Assembly: GCA_937907595.1 (NCBI GenBank)
Contig: CALCXL010000958.1
Coordinates: 1-10,077, forward strand
Length of the DNA stretch: 10,077 nt
Direction: 5' to 3'
Origin: an uncultured Pseudomonadota bacterium
GTDB taxonomy: Bacteria > Myxococcota_A > UBA796 > UBA9615
The notes below the pieces were generated by a model, which saw only the letters and a program-made list of their open reading frames with translations, had not been told where the DNA came from and did no database searches. Within the stretch, counting starts at the first letter, position 1. Each line of letters opens with the position of its first letter. Positions 1 to 6,806 of the stretch are shown here, piece by piece. A program made the position numbers and the translations under genes.

Positions 1-189
1 GCCGTCCCGGTAGGGAAAGGAGCTGACGTTGGCCTGATGCCCGCTCGCGGCCAGGATGACGAAGTCCGGCGCGTCGGCCGGCCGCAGGCCCGACGTGTCC
101 TCGGGCTGGCTCTCGGTGCCGTTGAGCAGATCACAGCCCGTGAGCAGCGCGACGAGGGGCAGCAGGGGCAGCAGGGGGCGGAGGCGCAT
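1..189 (-). CDS. Lipoprotein, N-terminal part only (cut by window edge)
   Basis: This is an open frame of 63 codons running off the left edge. The start is ATG at 189-187, with a GGAG element 11 bases upstream (201-204 on the plus strand). The protein begins MRLRPLLPLLPLVALLTGCD, a typical lipoprotein signal: two arginines, a Leu/Pro-rich hydrophobic stretch and a lipobox Leu-Thr-Gly-Cys with the lipidated Cys at residue 19. Residues 20-42 are a polar linker rich in Glu, Asp, Ser and Pro. Residues 43-63 (FVILAASGHQANVSSFPYRD and one more Gly) begin the folded domain and might be the first strand of a beta-propeller, but too little is visible to name a family. It lies 110 bases downstream of the HEAT-repeat gene on the same strand. 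The lipoprotein call is firm; the function is unknown. Confidence 0.8.
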   Translation of the reverse strand, partial: MRLRPLLPLLPLVALLTGCDLLNGTESQPEDTSGLRPADAPDFVILAASGHQANVSSFPYRDG

Positions 190-267
190 CGTGGCCGAGT
201 CTCCGCCGTCGATCCCGCGGGGTCAACCGGCACCCGGGGCCCGGGCGGAATTCCGCGGCCCGAAGCA

Positions 268-300
268 ACGGCGTGAGCTGGGCGTGAGCCGGGCGTGAGC
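268..300 (-). repeat. Three tandem 11-bp repeats (GCTCACGCC core) after the HEAT gene
   Basis: On the minus strand, directly after the stop codon of the HEAT-repeat gene, come three units starting GCTCACGCC (plus-strand positions 290-300, 279-289 and 268-278). The spacing is exactly 11 bp, about one helical turn. The first unit shares one base with the stop codon. Only the last one or two bases differ between units. The repeat core contains the heptamer (CGTGAGC in reverse) that is dispersed through the window. There is no following T-run, so this is not an ordinary terminator. Confidence 0.75.
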
Positions 301-2744
301 TACTCCAGGAGGAGCTCGAGCGGCGCGTGCCCGCCCTCCTCGACGCCGTACCTCCAGTCCTCGTCCCCCCAGCCGCTGCCCAGGATCGAGTCGATCAGCT
401 CCCGGTGCTCCCGGGCCACGCCGCCGCCCAGGGACTGCAAGGTGTTGGCCGCCTGCCAGCGCACGCCGAAGGGATCGTCTCCATCGTCCAGGCCGACCAG
501 CAGCTCGGCGACGGCCGCAGCCGCCGTGCTGCTGCCCTGCATCTGCAGCTGGCTGAGGGCCGCGCCCACCACGCCCTGATCCGTGTCCCGCAGCGCGCCG
601 ACCAGCAGGTCACGCGACGCCCCCGAGCGGTCGTTGCCCAGGGCGCCGATGGCCGAGGCGCGCTGCACCGGATCGTCGCTGCCGACCGCGTCGCGGATGG
701 CCTGCCGGGCGTCCGAGGTGCCGAGGCTGGACAGGCTCCACAGCGCGGTGTCGAACAGCTCGGGGTCCTCCATCGCCGCCAGCAGGCCGGTCTCGGCCTC
801 GGGGCCGCCCAGGTTGCCCAGGGCGGAGACGGCGGTCATGCGCACGGACACGTCGTCGTCGGCGGACAAGGCCATGAGCTGCTCCACGCTGGCGGGATCT
901 CCGAGGTTGGCCAGGGCGGTGATCGCCTGGCTGCGCATCGTCGGGTCGGGATCGGCCAGCAGGTCGGTGACGGTGTCGCGATCCAGGGGCTGCCCGCTCC
1001 AGACCAGCGCGTCGAAGGCCTGCCGGCGGAGCTCCGGGTCGTCGGAGCCCAGGGTCTGCTGCAGCGCGTCGTGGGCGCCGGCGTCGTCCATCTGGCCCAG
1101 GGCCATCAGCGCGGCGCTGCGCTCGTTCTGGGTGCCGTCCTGCAGGCGGCCGACCAGCATGTCGCGCACCTCGTCCCCGCCGAGGCGGGCCAGCGACGCC
1201 GCGGTGTCCCCGAAGGAGGCGTCGTCCCCGTCCTGCACCCGCTGCAGCAGGATCCCGCGCAGGCTGTCGCGGGCGTCGTCGCCAAGCCCCTCGAGGGCGC
1301 CGATGGCGGTGGAGGCGACCCAGGTGTCCTCGCTGGCCGCGATGTCCAGCAGGCGGGTGACGGCGTGCTCGTCGCCGCGGGCCTGCAGGGCGTAGATGAC
1401 CGAGTTGCGGTCGTTGGTGGAGCCGTCGGCCAGGATCTCCTCCAGCAGGGACCAGCCGGCCTCGCCGCCGTGCACCGCCAGGAAGTGGTAGGTGGACTCG
1501 GGCGGCAGCTCGCCCCGCTCGTCGAAGGCGGCGATGAGGAGCTCCCCCACCACGGCGTCGCCCTCCTGGGCCAGGGCGGCAAGCGCGGCGTCGGCCAGGG
1601 GTCCGGCCTCGGTGGCCAGCAGCTTGAGCACGGCGCGCGCCTGGGCTTCGGGGCGGGAGGCCAGGGCGGCGGTGATCTGCCAGGCCTCGTTGGCCCGGGC
1701 GCCGTCCAGGGAGAGCAGCAAGCCGTCCAGGGCGCCGTGAGCCCGGCTCACGCCCAGGGCACCAACCGCTGCGCCGCGCACCCCGCTGTTGCCGGTCAAC
1801 GCGCCGACGAGCACGTCTACGGCCCGCGGGTCACGCACCGAACCCAGCGCCGTGAGCGCCGTGAGTCGGCGGTTCCCCGTAGCGGTCTGGGCCAGGGCGA
1901 TGAGCAGGGAGTCGCTGTCCGCGCTGCCCAGGCCGGCCAGGGCGTTGAGGGCGGCGTCGGCGCGTGGGCCGGAGCCGCCGGCCAGGGTCATCAGCAGCAG
2001 CCGGTCATCGGGCTCGCCGAGGGACGCTACGGCCTGGGCCCAGCTGTAGGCGTCGTTGGCGGGTGCCTTCTTCAGCCCACGGTGCAGGGCGGCGCGGGCG
2101 CGGGAGCCGCCGCGGGTGGCCAGGGCCTGCAGGGCGACGTTCTGCCGCCAGTCGCTCGCCTTCCCTGCGACCTCCAGCAGGACGTCGACGGCCTGGGGTG
2201 ACTCGGCGAGGCCCAGGGCCTGGAGGGCGGCGACGGAGACCACGTCGTCGTTCCCGCGGGCGAAGACCGTGAGCCGGTCGATGGAGCGGTCCCCACCCAC
2301 CCGCGCCAGGGCGCGCATGGCGGCAGAGGACACGCCAGGGTTGGGGTGCTCGGCCAGCTCCGCCAGGCGATCGAAGTCGGAGGGGTCCCCCAGGATGCCC
2401 AGGCGTTCGACCAGCTCGACGAGCGTGGAGGGCGCAGCGCTGGCGTCCAGGGCCCGGCGGAGCGCGGCGGCCTCGCGGGGGAACTGGCGGGTCCTCGCCG
2501 CGGGCAGGGCAGCGTGGGTGGGGAGCGGGGCGGGGCGGTGGCTGCGCTCGTGCTGCCAGTGGTCCCGGAGGATCGGCGCGCCGGCGCCCAGGGCGAAGCA
2601 CAGCGCGCCCACGACCATCGGGACCAGAGCCCGCTTCCAGGGGCGAGGGCCCTGCTGCAGGAGGGCGACGGGGGCGGGGTCGGGCAGGGCGCGGGGCAGG
2701 GCGCGGGCGGGCACGGAGGATCGACGGCGAGCGGCTGGGGGCAT
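300..2744 (-). CDS. Membrane-anchored HEAT-repeat (PBS-lyase-type) protein
   Basis: The product has 814 residues. The first 38 residues are basic (several Arg, one Lys). They are followed by one hydrophobic segment at about 39-60 (ALVPMVVGALCFALGAGAPI), best read as a signal anchor that places the rest outside the cytoplasm. From about residue 105 to 785 the protein is a run of roughly twenty 30-33-residue helical repeats, each ending in patterns such as AL..LGDP or AVSALGNLGG, characteristic of HEAT/PBS-lyase-like repeats. The repeats form a long alpha-solenoid, normally a protein-binding scaffold; there is no catalytic domain. The C-terminal 30 residues are acidic and Gly/Trp-rich. The ATG at 2744 has GGAG five bases upstream. 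The gene lies about 160 bases downstream of the GH5 gene on the same strand, so it may be a distal operon member or have its own promoter. The family call is firm; partner and function are unknown. Confidence 0.88.
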   Translation of the reverse strand: MPPAARRRSSVPARALPRALPDPAPVALLQQGPRPWKRALVPMVVGALCFALGAGAPILRDHWQHERSHRPAPLPTHAALPAARTRQFPREAAALRRALDASAAPSTLVELVERLGILGDPSDFDRLAELAEHPNPGVSSAAMRALARVGGDRSIDRLTVFARGNDDVVSVAALQALGLAESPQAVDVLLEVAGKASDWRQNVALQALATRGGSRARAALHRGLKKAPANDAYSWAQAVASLGEPDDRLLLMTLAGGSGPRADAALNALAGLGSADSDSLLIALAQTATGNRRLTALTALGSVRDPRAVDVLVGALTGNSGVRGAAVGALGVSRAHGALDGLLLSLDGARANEAWQITAALASRPEAQARAVLKLLATEAGPLADAALAALAQEGDAVVGELLIAAFDERGELPPESTYHFLAVHGGEAGWSLLEEILADGSTNDRNSVIYALQARGDEHAVTRLLDIAASEDTWVASTAIGALEGLGDDARDSLRGILLQRVQDGDDASFGDTAASLARLGGDEVRDMLVGRLQDGTQNERSAALMALGQMDDAGAHDALQQTLGSDDPELRRQAFDALVWSGQPLDRDTVTDLLADPDPTMRSQAITALANLGDPASVEQLMALSADDDVSVRMTAVSALGNLGGPEAETGLLAAMEDPELFDTALWSLSSLGTSDARQAIRDAVGSDDPVQRASAIGALGNDRSGASRDLLVGALRDTDQGVVGAALSQLQMQGSSTAAAAVAELLVGLDDGDDPFGVRWQAANTLQSLGGGVAREHRELIDSILGSGWGDEDWRYGVEEGGHAPLELLLE

Positions 2745-2904
2745 GGAGGCTCCGGAACGTGGGGCTGCCCCTCACGACACGGCGCCGGCCGCCCAGGTTC
2801 CCAGCGAAGGGTCCCCCGGGTCGATCGCTGCGTGGCGCGGCCGCGCCGGAGCGGGTCACGAGCGCGAGGGGGGCCCCCGGCTGGGGCCCCGGACCTCCGG
2901 ACGG

Positions 2905-4320
2905 TCAGTCGGGGGGCTGGAGCTGGAGCTGCGATCCGTCGCAGTCGACGTCGACCCGGCCCGCCCCCGCCGGCGGGGCCTCGACCACCTCCCCGTCGCA
3001 GCGGGCGACGGGCCCCTCGGGCCAGACCCGGAGCGGAGCGGACAGCGTGTGTGTTCCGCCGCCCTCGAACTCCACCGTGAGCGTGAGCGTGAGCGGGTCC
3101 CACGCGGTCGACAGGAGGCTGCCGTCGACGGCCTGGGGGAACGGGCGGGCGAGCAGGTCGGCCATGGGCTCACGCAGGCCCGCGCGTTCCGGGCCCGTAC
3201 CGGGGTCGGTGAAGTCGTAGAGGCCCCAGGCGTCCTGGCTCCACTCCTCGTACAGCCACATCGCCCAGCTCAGCCGGTGCTCGTCGTAGGCGGCCAGGGA
3301 CTCCTGAAGCCACAGGGCGCCGTTGGGGGCGTCCAGATCGTGGCCGAACTCGCCCACCAAGGCGTGAGCGCCGTGGCGTCGGGCCTCGTCGGCGATGCCG
3401 GCCACGCTGGCGCGCAGGGAGGCGACGTCGCCGCTGGCCCAGCCGTCGCCGAAGACGTCGGTGTAGTGGTGTGGCGCGTAGATGGCGTTGGTAAAGGGGC
3501 GGGCGACGGCGACGGGGTCGCTGTCGGTGAAGTTGCGCAGGGCGTCGGGCTCGAAGGCCAGGGGCAGGTCCGACGCGGCAGCTCGGGCGGCGGCGCCGAC
3601 CCGCCGGTGGAAGGCGTCCAGGGCCTCGTCGTCGAAGGCGACGGGCTCGTTGAAGAGCTCCAGGCCGACGACGCCGGGGTTGCCCGCGATGCGTCCGGCC
3701 AGCCAGCCCGCCATGTCGGCGAAGGCGCCCTGCACCCCGTCGGTGTCGTCAAAGAAGTTGCGGAAGGAGCGCAGGACCTGCAGGGAGGCGCGGCGATCGG
3801 CCAGGTCGTCCAGGGGGCCTTCAAGGAGCTCGTCGGGGGGCGGCACGATGGCCCAGAGGGGGGCGCCGTCCTCGCCGATGTGCTTGCTGTACGCGTCCTG
3901 GTGCAGGTCGACCAGGGTGTAGACGCCGACGTTGTGGCAGGCGGCGACCAGGTCGAGGATGCGGTCGGCGTAGTCGGCGTCGTAGGCCCCGCGTTCGGGC
4001 TCGATGGCGGACCAGTTCACCGGCAGGCGCAGCAGGTTGAGGCCCAGCTCGGCCAGGACGCGGCAGTCGTCGCCGGTGAAGGGCGGGATCTCCTCCAGGG
4101 CCTGGCGCCCGTCGTCGAAGGTCACGTCGAAGAGCCCCTCCACCCGCGCGTTGACCCCGCGCAGCAGCACCTGCCGACCGTCGGGGGCGATGAGGCCGAG
4201 CTCCGAGGACCTGAAGGCGGTGGGAGCCGGGGTCGGCGGCTCGGCGGGATCGTCCGACGGCGCGCAGGCGCTCACGCAGAGCAGGAGCGTGGGCAGGGTC
4301 AAGGGCGTGCGGCGGACCAT
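2905..4320 (-). CDS. GH5 glycoside hydrolase, endoglycoceramidase-like lipoprotein
   Basis: The product has 471 residues. The signal peptide ends in Val-Ser-Ala-Cys (Cys19), so a lipoprotein is expected, followed by a Pro-rich linker to about residue 35. The GH5 (beta/alpha)8 barrel spans about 40-390. Visible residues include LLRLPVNWSAIEPERG at about 96-111, LVDLHQDAYSKH at 136-147, the acid/base Glu225 in LFNEP, HHY at 284-286, and the nucleophile Glu324 in GEFG. HQDAYSKHI followed by DGAPLWA, together with a C-terminal beta-domain beginning RPFPQAVDG (392-400), point to the endoglycoceramidase branch. Those enzymes release the glycan from glycosphingolipids or related glycolipids. The ATG at 4320 is chosen because it begins the signal peptide; a longer in-frame extension to 4434 overlaps the upstream gene. 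The SD-like AGGA overlaps the upstream TAG stop (4331-4333), giving tight coupling. Substrate is inferred from family similarity. Confidence 0.85.
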   Translation of the reverse strand: MVRRTPLTLPTLLLCVSACAPSDDPAEPPTPAPTAFRSSELGLIAPDGRQVLLRGVNARVEGLFDVTFDDGRQALEEIPPFTGDDCRVLAELGLNLLRLPVNWSAIEPERGAYDADYADRILDLVAACHNVGVYTLVDLHQDAYSKHIGEDGAPLWAIVPPPDELLEGPLDDLADRRASLQVLRSFRNFFDDTDGVQGAFADMAGWLAGRIAGNPGVVGLELFNEPVAFDDEALDAFHRRVGAAARAAASDLPLAFEPDALRNFTDSDPVAVARPFTNAIYAPHHYTDVFGDGWASGDVASLRASVAGIADEARRHGAHALVGEFGHDLDAPNGALWLQESLAAYDEHRLSWAMWLYEEWSQDAWGLYDFTDPGTGPERAGLREPMADLLARPFPQAVDGSLLSTAWDPLTLTLTVEFEGGGTHTLSAPLRVWPEGPVARCDGEVVEAPPAGAGRVDVDCDGSQLQLQPPD

Positions 4321-4334
4321 GCTCCCGATCCTAC
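4318..4334 (-). promoter_or_regulatory. Stop codon overlapping the SD of the GH5 gene
   Basis: On the minus strand the upstream gene ends TAG (4333-4331). The last two bases of that stop form the AGGA Shine-Dalgarno element, which lies eight bases before the ATG of the GH5 gene at 4320. Terminating ribosomes therefore sit on the next initiation site. This supports co-transcription and coupled translation, and it decides in favour of the 4320 start. Confidence 0.6.
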
Positions 4335-5725
4335 GTCGGCGGCTGGACCTTTGGGGACAGGCCGAAGAGCGGGTAGCCGTCGCCGGGGAGGATCGACGTC
4401 CAGGTCTCTCCATCCGGGGAGCCCAGGACCTCACCGCCCTCGCCCGTCGCGACGAACCGCTCGCCCGCCCAGGTCACGTCCCACAGATCCGGGCTCACGC
4501 TCACGTCCTGCCAGGTCTCCAGGTCGTCGGACCAGGAAGCCCGGCCCAGTCCCACGGCGACCCAACGGCCGTCGTGCCAGGTCACCGCGCGCAGCTTCTG
4601 GCCGCCGCCGACGTCCGAGTCCAGGCTCTGCCCGTCGGCGGTCGTGGCGATGCGCCCCTCGGCCCCGACCATCACGAAGGTGCCCTGGGCGAAGTGCACG
4701 TCGTACAGAACGCTGCCGCCGCGCGTGAGCGGGCTCCAGGCGCTGCCGTTGGCGCTGGTGCTGAAGGCACCCTCGTCCTCGCCCTCCCCCGCGGCCAGGA
4801 AGACGTCGTTGCCCCAGGCCACGCCGCGGGTGAAGGGCGCGAACTCGCTGGAGACCAGCTCCCAGCTCACGCCGTCGTCGCTGTACAGGCGGGTGTCGTG
4901 GATGCCGACGGCGACGAAGCGGCCGGAGGCCCAGCTCACGCTCAGCAGGTAGTTGTCGCCCGGGACCGGCACGTCCTGCCAGTCGACCCCGTTGGCGCTC
5001 ACGCTCACGCGGGGACCCGCGCCGCCGCCGACGGCCACCCACTGCCCCTCCGCCCAGATCACGTCCCAGAGGTCGTCCCCGCTGCGCTGGGAGACCGTCC
5101 AGTCGTCGGCGTTGGGCGAGGTGAGGATGCTCCCGTCCAGGCCCACCGCGACCAGCTTGACCCCGGCGTCGTCCTGGGGGATGGGCGCCACGTCGGCCCC
5201 GTCCGCGTCCAGGCCCACGCCGTGCAGCAGGCGGGCCACCAGCAGGTCGTGCACGGGCTCACCGGGGGCGATGTCCAGGGGATCGGCGGCCAGGGCCACG
5301 ATCGCCTGCGTGAGCCAGCCGTCCTCGCCCAGCGTGAGCGTGAGCTCGGAGCCGTCGATGACCAGGTCGTCGACCGCAAAGCGGATCGCCGGGAGGTCCA
5401 GGCTCATGGCGAAGCCGTCCCCGGACACGTCCAGCGACGTCATGGACAGCTCGAGCCCGCAGTAGGTGCCCGGTGGGAGCTCCGCGCCGGGGTCGCCCAG
5501 CAGGTCCACGGGGTCGTTCAGCAGCACGACCTCTACGCCGCCGTCGCAGGGCTCCATGCGCAGGGTGGCGGCCCGGGCGCTGGCCGAGGTCATGGCCAGG
5601 TCCAGGGCGTCGCCGATCGTGAACTTGCCGCTGCCGGGGTTGCCCACGGCCACGCCCTCGGGCGGGTTGAGGTCCCGGGGGTCGCAGGCGCAGAGCAGGA
5701 GGAGGAGGAACAGCAGTCGCTTCAT
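4331..5725 (-). CDS. Lipoprotein with predicted seven-bladed beta-propeller
   Basis: The product has 464 residues. It begins MKRLLFLLLLLCACDPRD: a very short signal with lipobox Leu-Cys-Ala-Cys (Cys14). Residues 25-180 form a domain I do not recognise, with two cysteines (60 and 89) that could pair. Residues 189-458 carry seven degenerate repeats of about 38 residues. Each has the pattern W..G.(F/W)VAVG, then a small loop, then S.DG..W (for example WAEGQWVAVG, WASGRFVAVG, WHDGRWVAVG, WAGERFVATG). This resembles BNR/YCF48-like propeller blades, and the count of seven fits one closed propeller. No catalytic residues are evident; a binding role at the cell surface is likely. The ATG at 5725 overlaps the regulator's stop codon and has a strong AAGGAG eight bases upstream. 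The GH5 gene follows 10 bases downstream. Open frame upstream of 5725 is read-through in the wrong frame of the regulator gene. Confidence 0.85.
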   Translation of the reverse strand: MKRLLFLLLLLCACDPRDLNPPEGVAVGNPGSGKFTIGDALDLAMTSASARAATLRMEPCDGGVEVVLLNDPVDLLGDPGAELPPGTYCGLELSMTSLDVSGDGFAMSLDLPAIRFAVDDLVIDGSELTLTLGEDGWLTQAIVALAADPLDIAPGEPVHDLLVARLLHGVGLDADGADVAPIPQDDAGVKLVAVGLDGSILTSPNADDWTVSQRSGDDLWDVIWAEGQWVAVGGGAGPRVSVSANGVDWQDVPVPGDNYLLSVSWASGRFVAVGIHDTRLYSDDGVSWELVSSEFAPFTRGVAWGNDVFLAAGEGEDEGAFSTSANGSAWSPLTRGGSVLYDVHFAQGTFVMVGAEGRIATTADGQSLDSDVGGGQKLRAVTWHDGRWVAVGLGRASWSDDLETWQDVSVSPDLWDVTWAGERFVATGEGGEVLGSPDGETWTSILPGDGYPLFGLSPKVQPPT

Positions 5726-5739
5726 GGTTGGGGCTCCTT
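5722..5739 (-). promoter_or_regulatory. ATGA overlap with strong AAGGAG ribosome binding site
   Basis: The regulator gene ends TGA at 5724-5722 and the lipoprotein gene begins ATG at 5725-5723, a 4-base ATGA overlap. AAGGAG (plus-strand CTCCTT at 5734-5739) lies eight bases before this ATG, inside the 3' end of the regulator gene. This arrangement fixes the lipoprotein start and indicates translational coupling within one transcript. Confidence 0.8.
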
Positions 5740-6567
5740 CACGGACGACTCCGTGAGCGGGAAGAAGTGAAGGCCCACCTGCACCACCTGATCGGCGGGG
5801 GAGGGGGCGCTGTCGCAGAGGTCCAGCAGGCGCTCCTGCAGGGCGTTGAGCTCCGCCTTGAGCGTGGGGACGAGGGAGTCGGGCACCGCGACGGTCAGGC
5901 CGACGAAGTGGCGCTGGTGGGGCTCGAAGGCGTCGATGGACTCCTGGGCCCGCTGCAGCATGCCCAGGTGGTAGTTGTGCACGGCCAGGCCCTCGACCTC
6001 GTGCGGGGTGGTGATGCTGCCCTCGCACTGGCGGGCGGAGTCGCCGTCGACGCGGATGAGGCCCATCTCCTGCAGGGCGGAGAGGGCGCGGCGGGCCTGA
6101 GGCACCGTGATGTTGGGCCGCAGGCTGCGCGCGATCCAGGCAGGATCCGCCGAGAAGTCGGGGAGCTTCGTCAGCTCGTGGATCGCGGGGTAGTACCAAC
6201 ACGACAGGAACTCGAAGGACTCCCCCTCCAGCTTGCGCGCCTCCCGGAAGCGGCGGGTGGCGGCGATGCGGGCCCAGGCCTCGTTGCGCTCCGCCGGCGA
6301 CTCCGCCTGATCCAGGTGGACCAGCGCCGTGAAGAAGGAGGCCTCTGCCGCCGCCAGCTTGAGGGCGCGGCAGAAGGCCTCCGTGGTGGAGGGGGTCAGG
6401 TTGCGGCGGCGCTCGATCACGTCCACCAGCAGCGAGGGCGAGCTCTTGCCCGCCATGCGGACGAACGCGCGGTGGCTGAAGCGCCGGTTGGCCGCCTTCT
6501 TCGCCGCGAACCAGTCCTTGAGCCAGGCGCGGTAGTCGAGGTAGCTGTAGAGGTCAGGCTCGCTCAT
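5722..6567 (-). CDS. TIGR02147 family (DUF4423) putative transcriptional regulator
   Basis: The product has 281 residues, matching the usual length of this family, which I know from Fibrobacter, Bdellovibrio and deltaproteobacterial relatives. Family hallmarks are visible. The start is YSYLDYRAWLKDWF (7-20). An N-terminal helical region follows, with FSHRAFVRMAGKSSPS (30-45) and a conserved-looking ERRRNLT (52-58). A winged-helix-like stretch occupies about 143-180 (IARSL, then VPQARRALSALQEMGLI). The protein closes with GLHFFPLT (265-272). The family is thought to be DNA-binding, but its targets are poorly known. It is the first gene of an apparent operon with two lipoprotein genes. The upstream region carries a candidate promoter and GTAC half-sites, so autoregulation is plausible. 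There is no Shine-Dalgarno sequence before the ATG. The next Met is at residue 38, past the conserved start, so 6567 is retained. Confidence 0.88.
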   Translation of the reverse strand: MSEPDLYSYLDYRAWLKDWFAAKKAANRRFSHRAFVRMAGKSSPSLLVDVIERRRNLTPSTTEAFCRALKLAAAEASFFTALVHLDQAESPAERNEAWARIAATRRFREARKLEGESFEFLSCWYYPAIHELTKLPDFSADPAWIARSLRPNITVPQARRALSALQEMGLIRVDGDSARQCEGSITTPHEVEGLAVHNYHLGMLQRAQESIDAFEPHQRHFVGLTVAVPDSLVPTLKAELNALQERLLDLCDSAPSPADQVVQVGLHFFPLTESSVKEPQP

Positions 6568-6575
6568 GCAGTACG

Positions 6576-6605
6576 AAGATAGTGCTTGCGCTAGTACATT
6601 TGCAA
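6576..6605 (-). promoter_or_regulatory. Candidate promoter of the TIGR02147 operon, possibly leaderless
   Basis: Read on the minus strand, TTGCAA (6600-6605) could be a -35 box and TATCTT (6576-6581) a -10 box. The spacer is 18 bases and each box matches the sigma-70 consensus at 4 of 6 positions. Only eight bases separate the -10 box from the ATG at 6567, so the transcript would begin at or next to the start codon. This fits the lack of a ribosome binding site. The surrounding DNA is AT-rich (26 of 60 bases G/C at 6601-6660) in an otherwise very GC-rich window. Confidence 0.4.
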
Positions 6606-6636
6606 CAGCAAAAAGAGCTGAAAATAAAGGTGATTT

Positions 6637-6713
6637 GCCAGTCTGACTGTACGTCGACAGAAATCAGCAATGATTCATGCCAGTACAGTTCGATCCGTAC
6701 TGGCGGCCAGTAC
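6637..6713. promoter_or_regulatory. Operator-like array of GCCAGTAC half-sites
   Basis: GCCAGTAC occurs at 6679-6686 and again at 6706-6713, with its exact reverse complement GTACTGGC between them at 6697-6704. This gives two overlapping perfect inverted repeats: arms of 8 bp separated by 10 bp, and arms of 8 bp separated by 1 bp. A weaker relative, GCCAGTCTGACTGTAC, lies at 6637-6652. Shorter AGTAC words sit at 6593-6597, inside the proposed promoter spacer, and at 6570-6574, next to the start codon. The array is in the divergent intergenic region. It is best explained as binding sites for a dimeric regulator, possibly the adjacent TIGR02147 protein. Confidence 0.55.
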
Positions 6714-6806
6714 GCTTTCGCCTGACGGGGGGCTGCGGCGGAGCCCGAGGACCCCCTAGGGTCAGGGTGGACGCGGCACCAACCGCCGCGCCGGAGGGCC
6801 TCCCCC

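Noticed and set aside
242..262. Stem-loop around GCGGAATTCCGC (245-256) downstream of the HEAT gene as a terminator
   Set aside because: The palindrome is perfect and an outer CGGGC/GCCCG stem exists, but there is no T-run on either strand and the stem is interrupted, so a rho-independent terminator cannot be supported.
2834..2847. Perfect 14-bp palindrome GGCGCGGCCGCGCC in the gap before the HEAT gene
   Set aside because: In a sequence this GC-rich, such palindromes are expected by chance, and no second copy or promoter context supports an operator.
4321..4434. Upstream in-frame extension of the GH5 gene by 38 codons
   Set aside because: It overlaps the end of the upstream gene and would bury the lipoprotein signal peptide that starts at 4320.
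327..4728. Very long rightward open frames (624 codons at 327-2201, 890 codons at 2056-4728)
   Set aside because: They lie antisense to the HEAT, GH5 and propeller genes and read as low-complexity Gly/Ala/Val/Arg sequence without domains. In DNA this GC-rich, stop codons are rare in antisense frames.
4004..5770. Rightward open frame of 588 codons
   Set aside because: It is antisense to the propeller lipoprotein gene, which has a clear signal peptide, a ribosome binding site and repeated blades; the opposite frame has no recognisable content.
5726..6202. Upstream in-frame extension of the propeller lipoprotein
   Set aside because: It is an out-of-frame reading of the TIGR02147 gene. The internal ATG at 5725 has a strong ribosome binding site and begins a lipoprotein signal.
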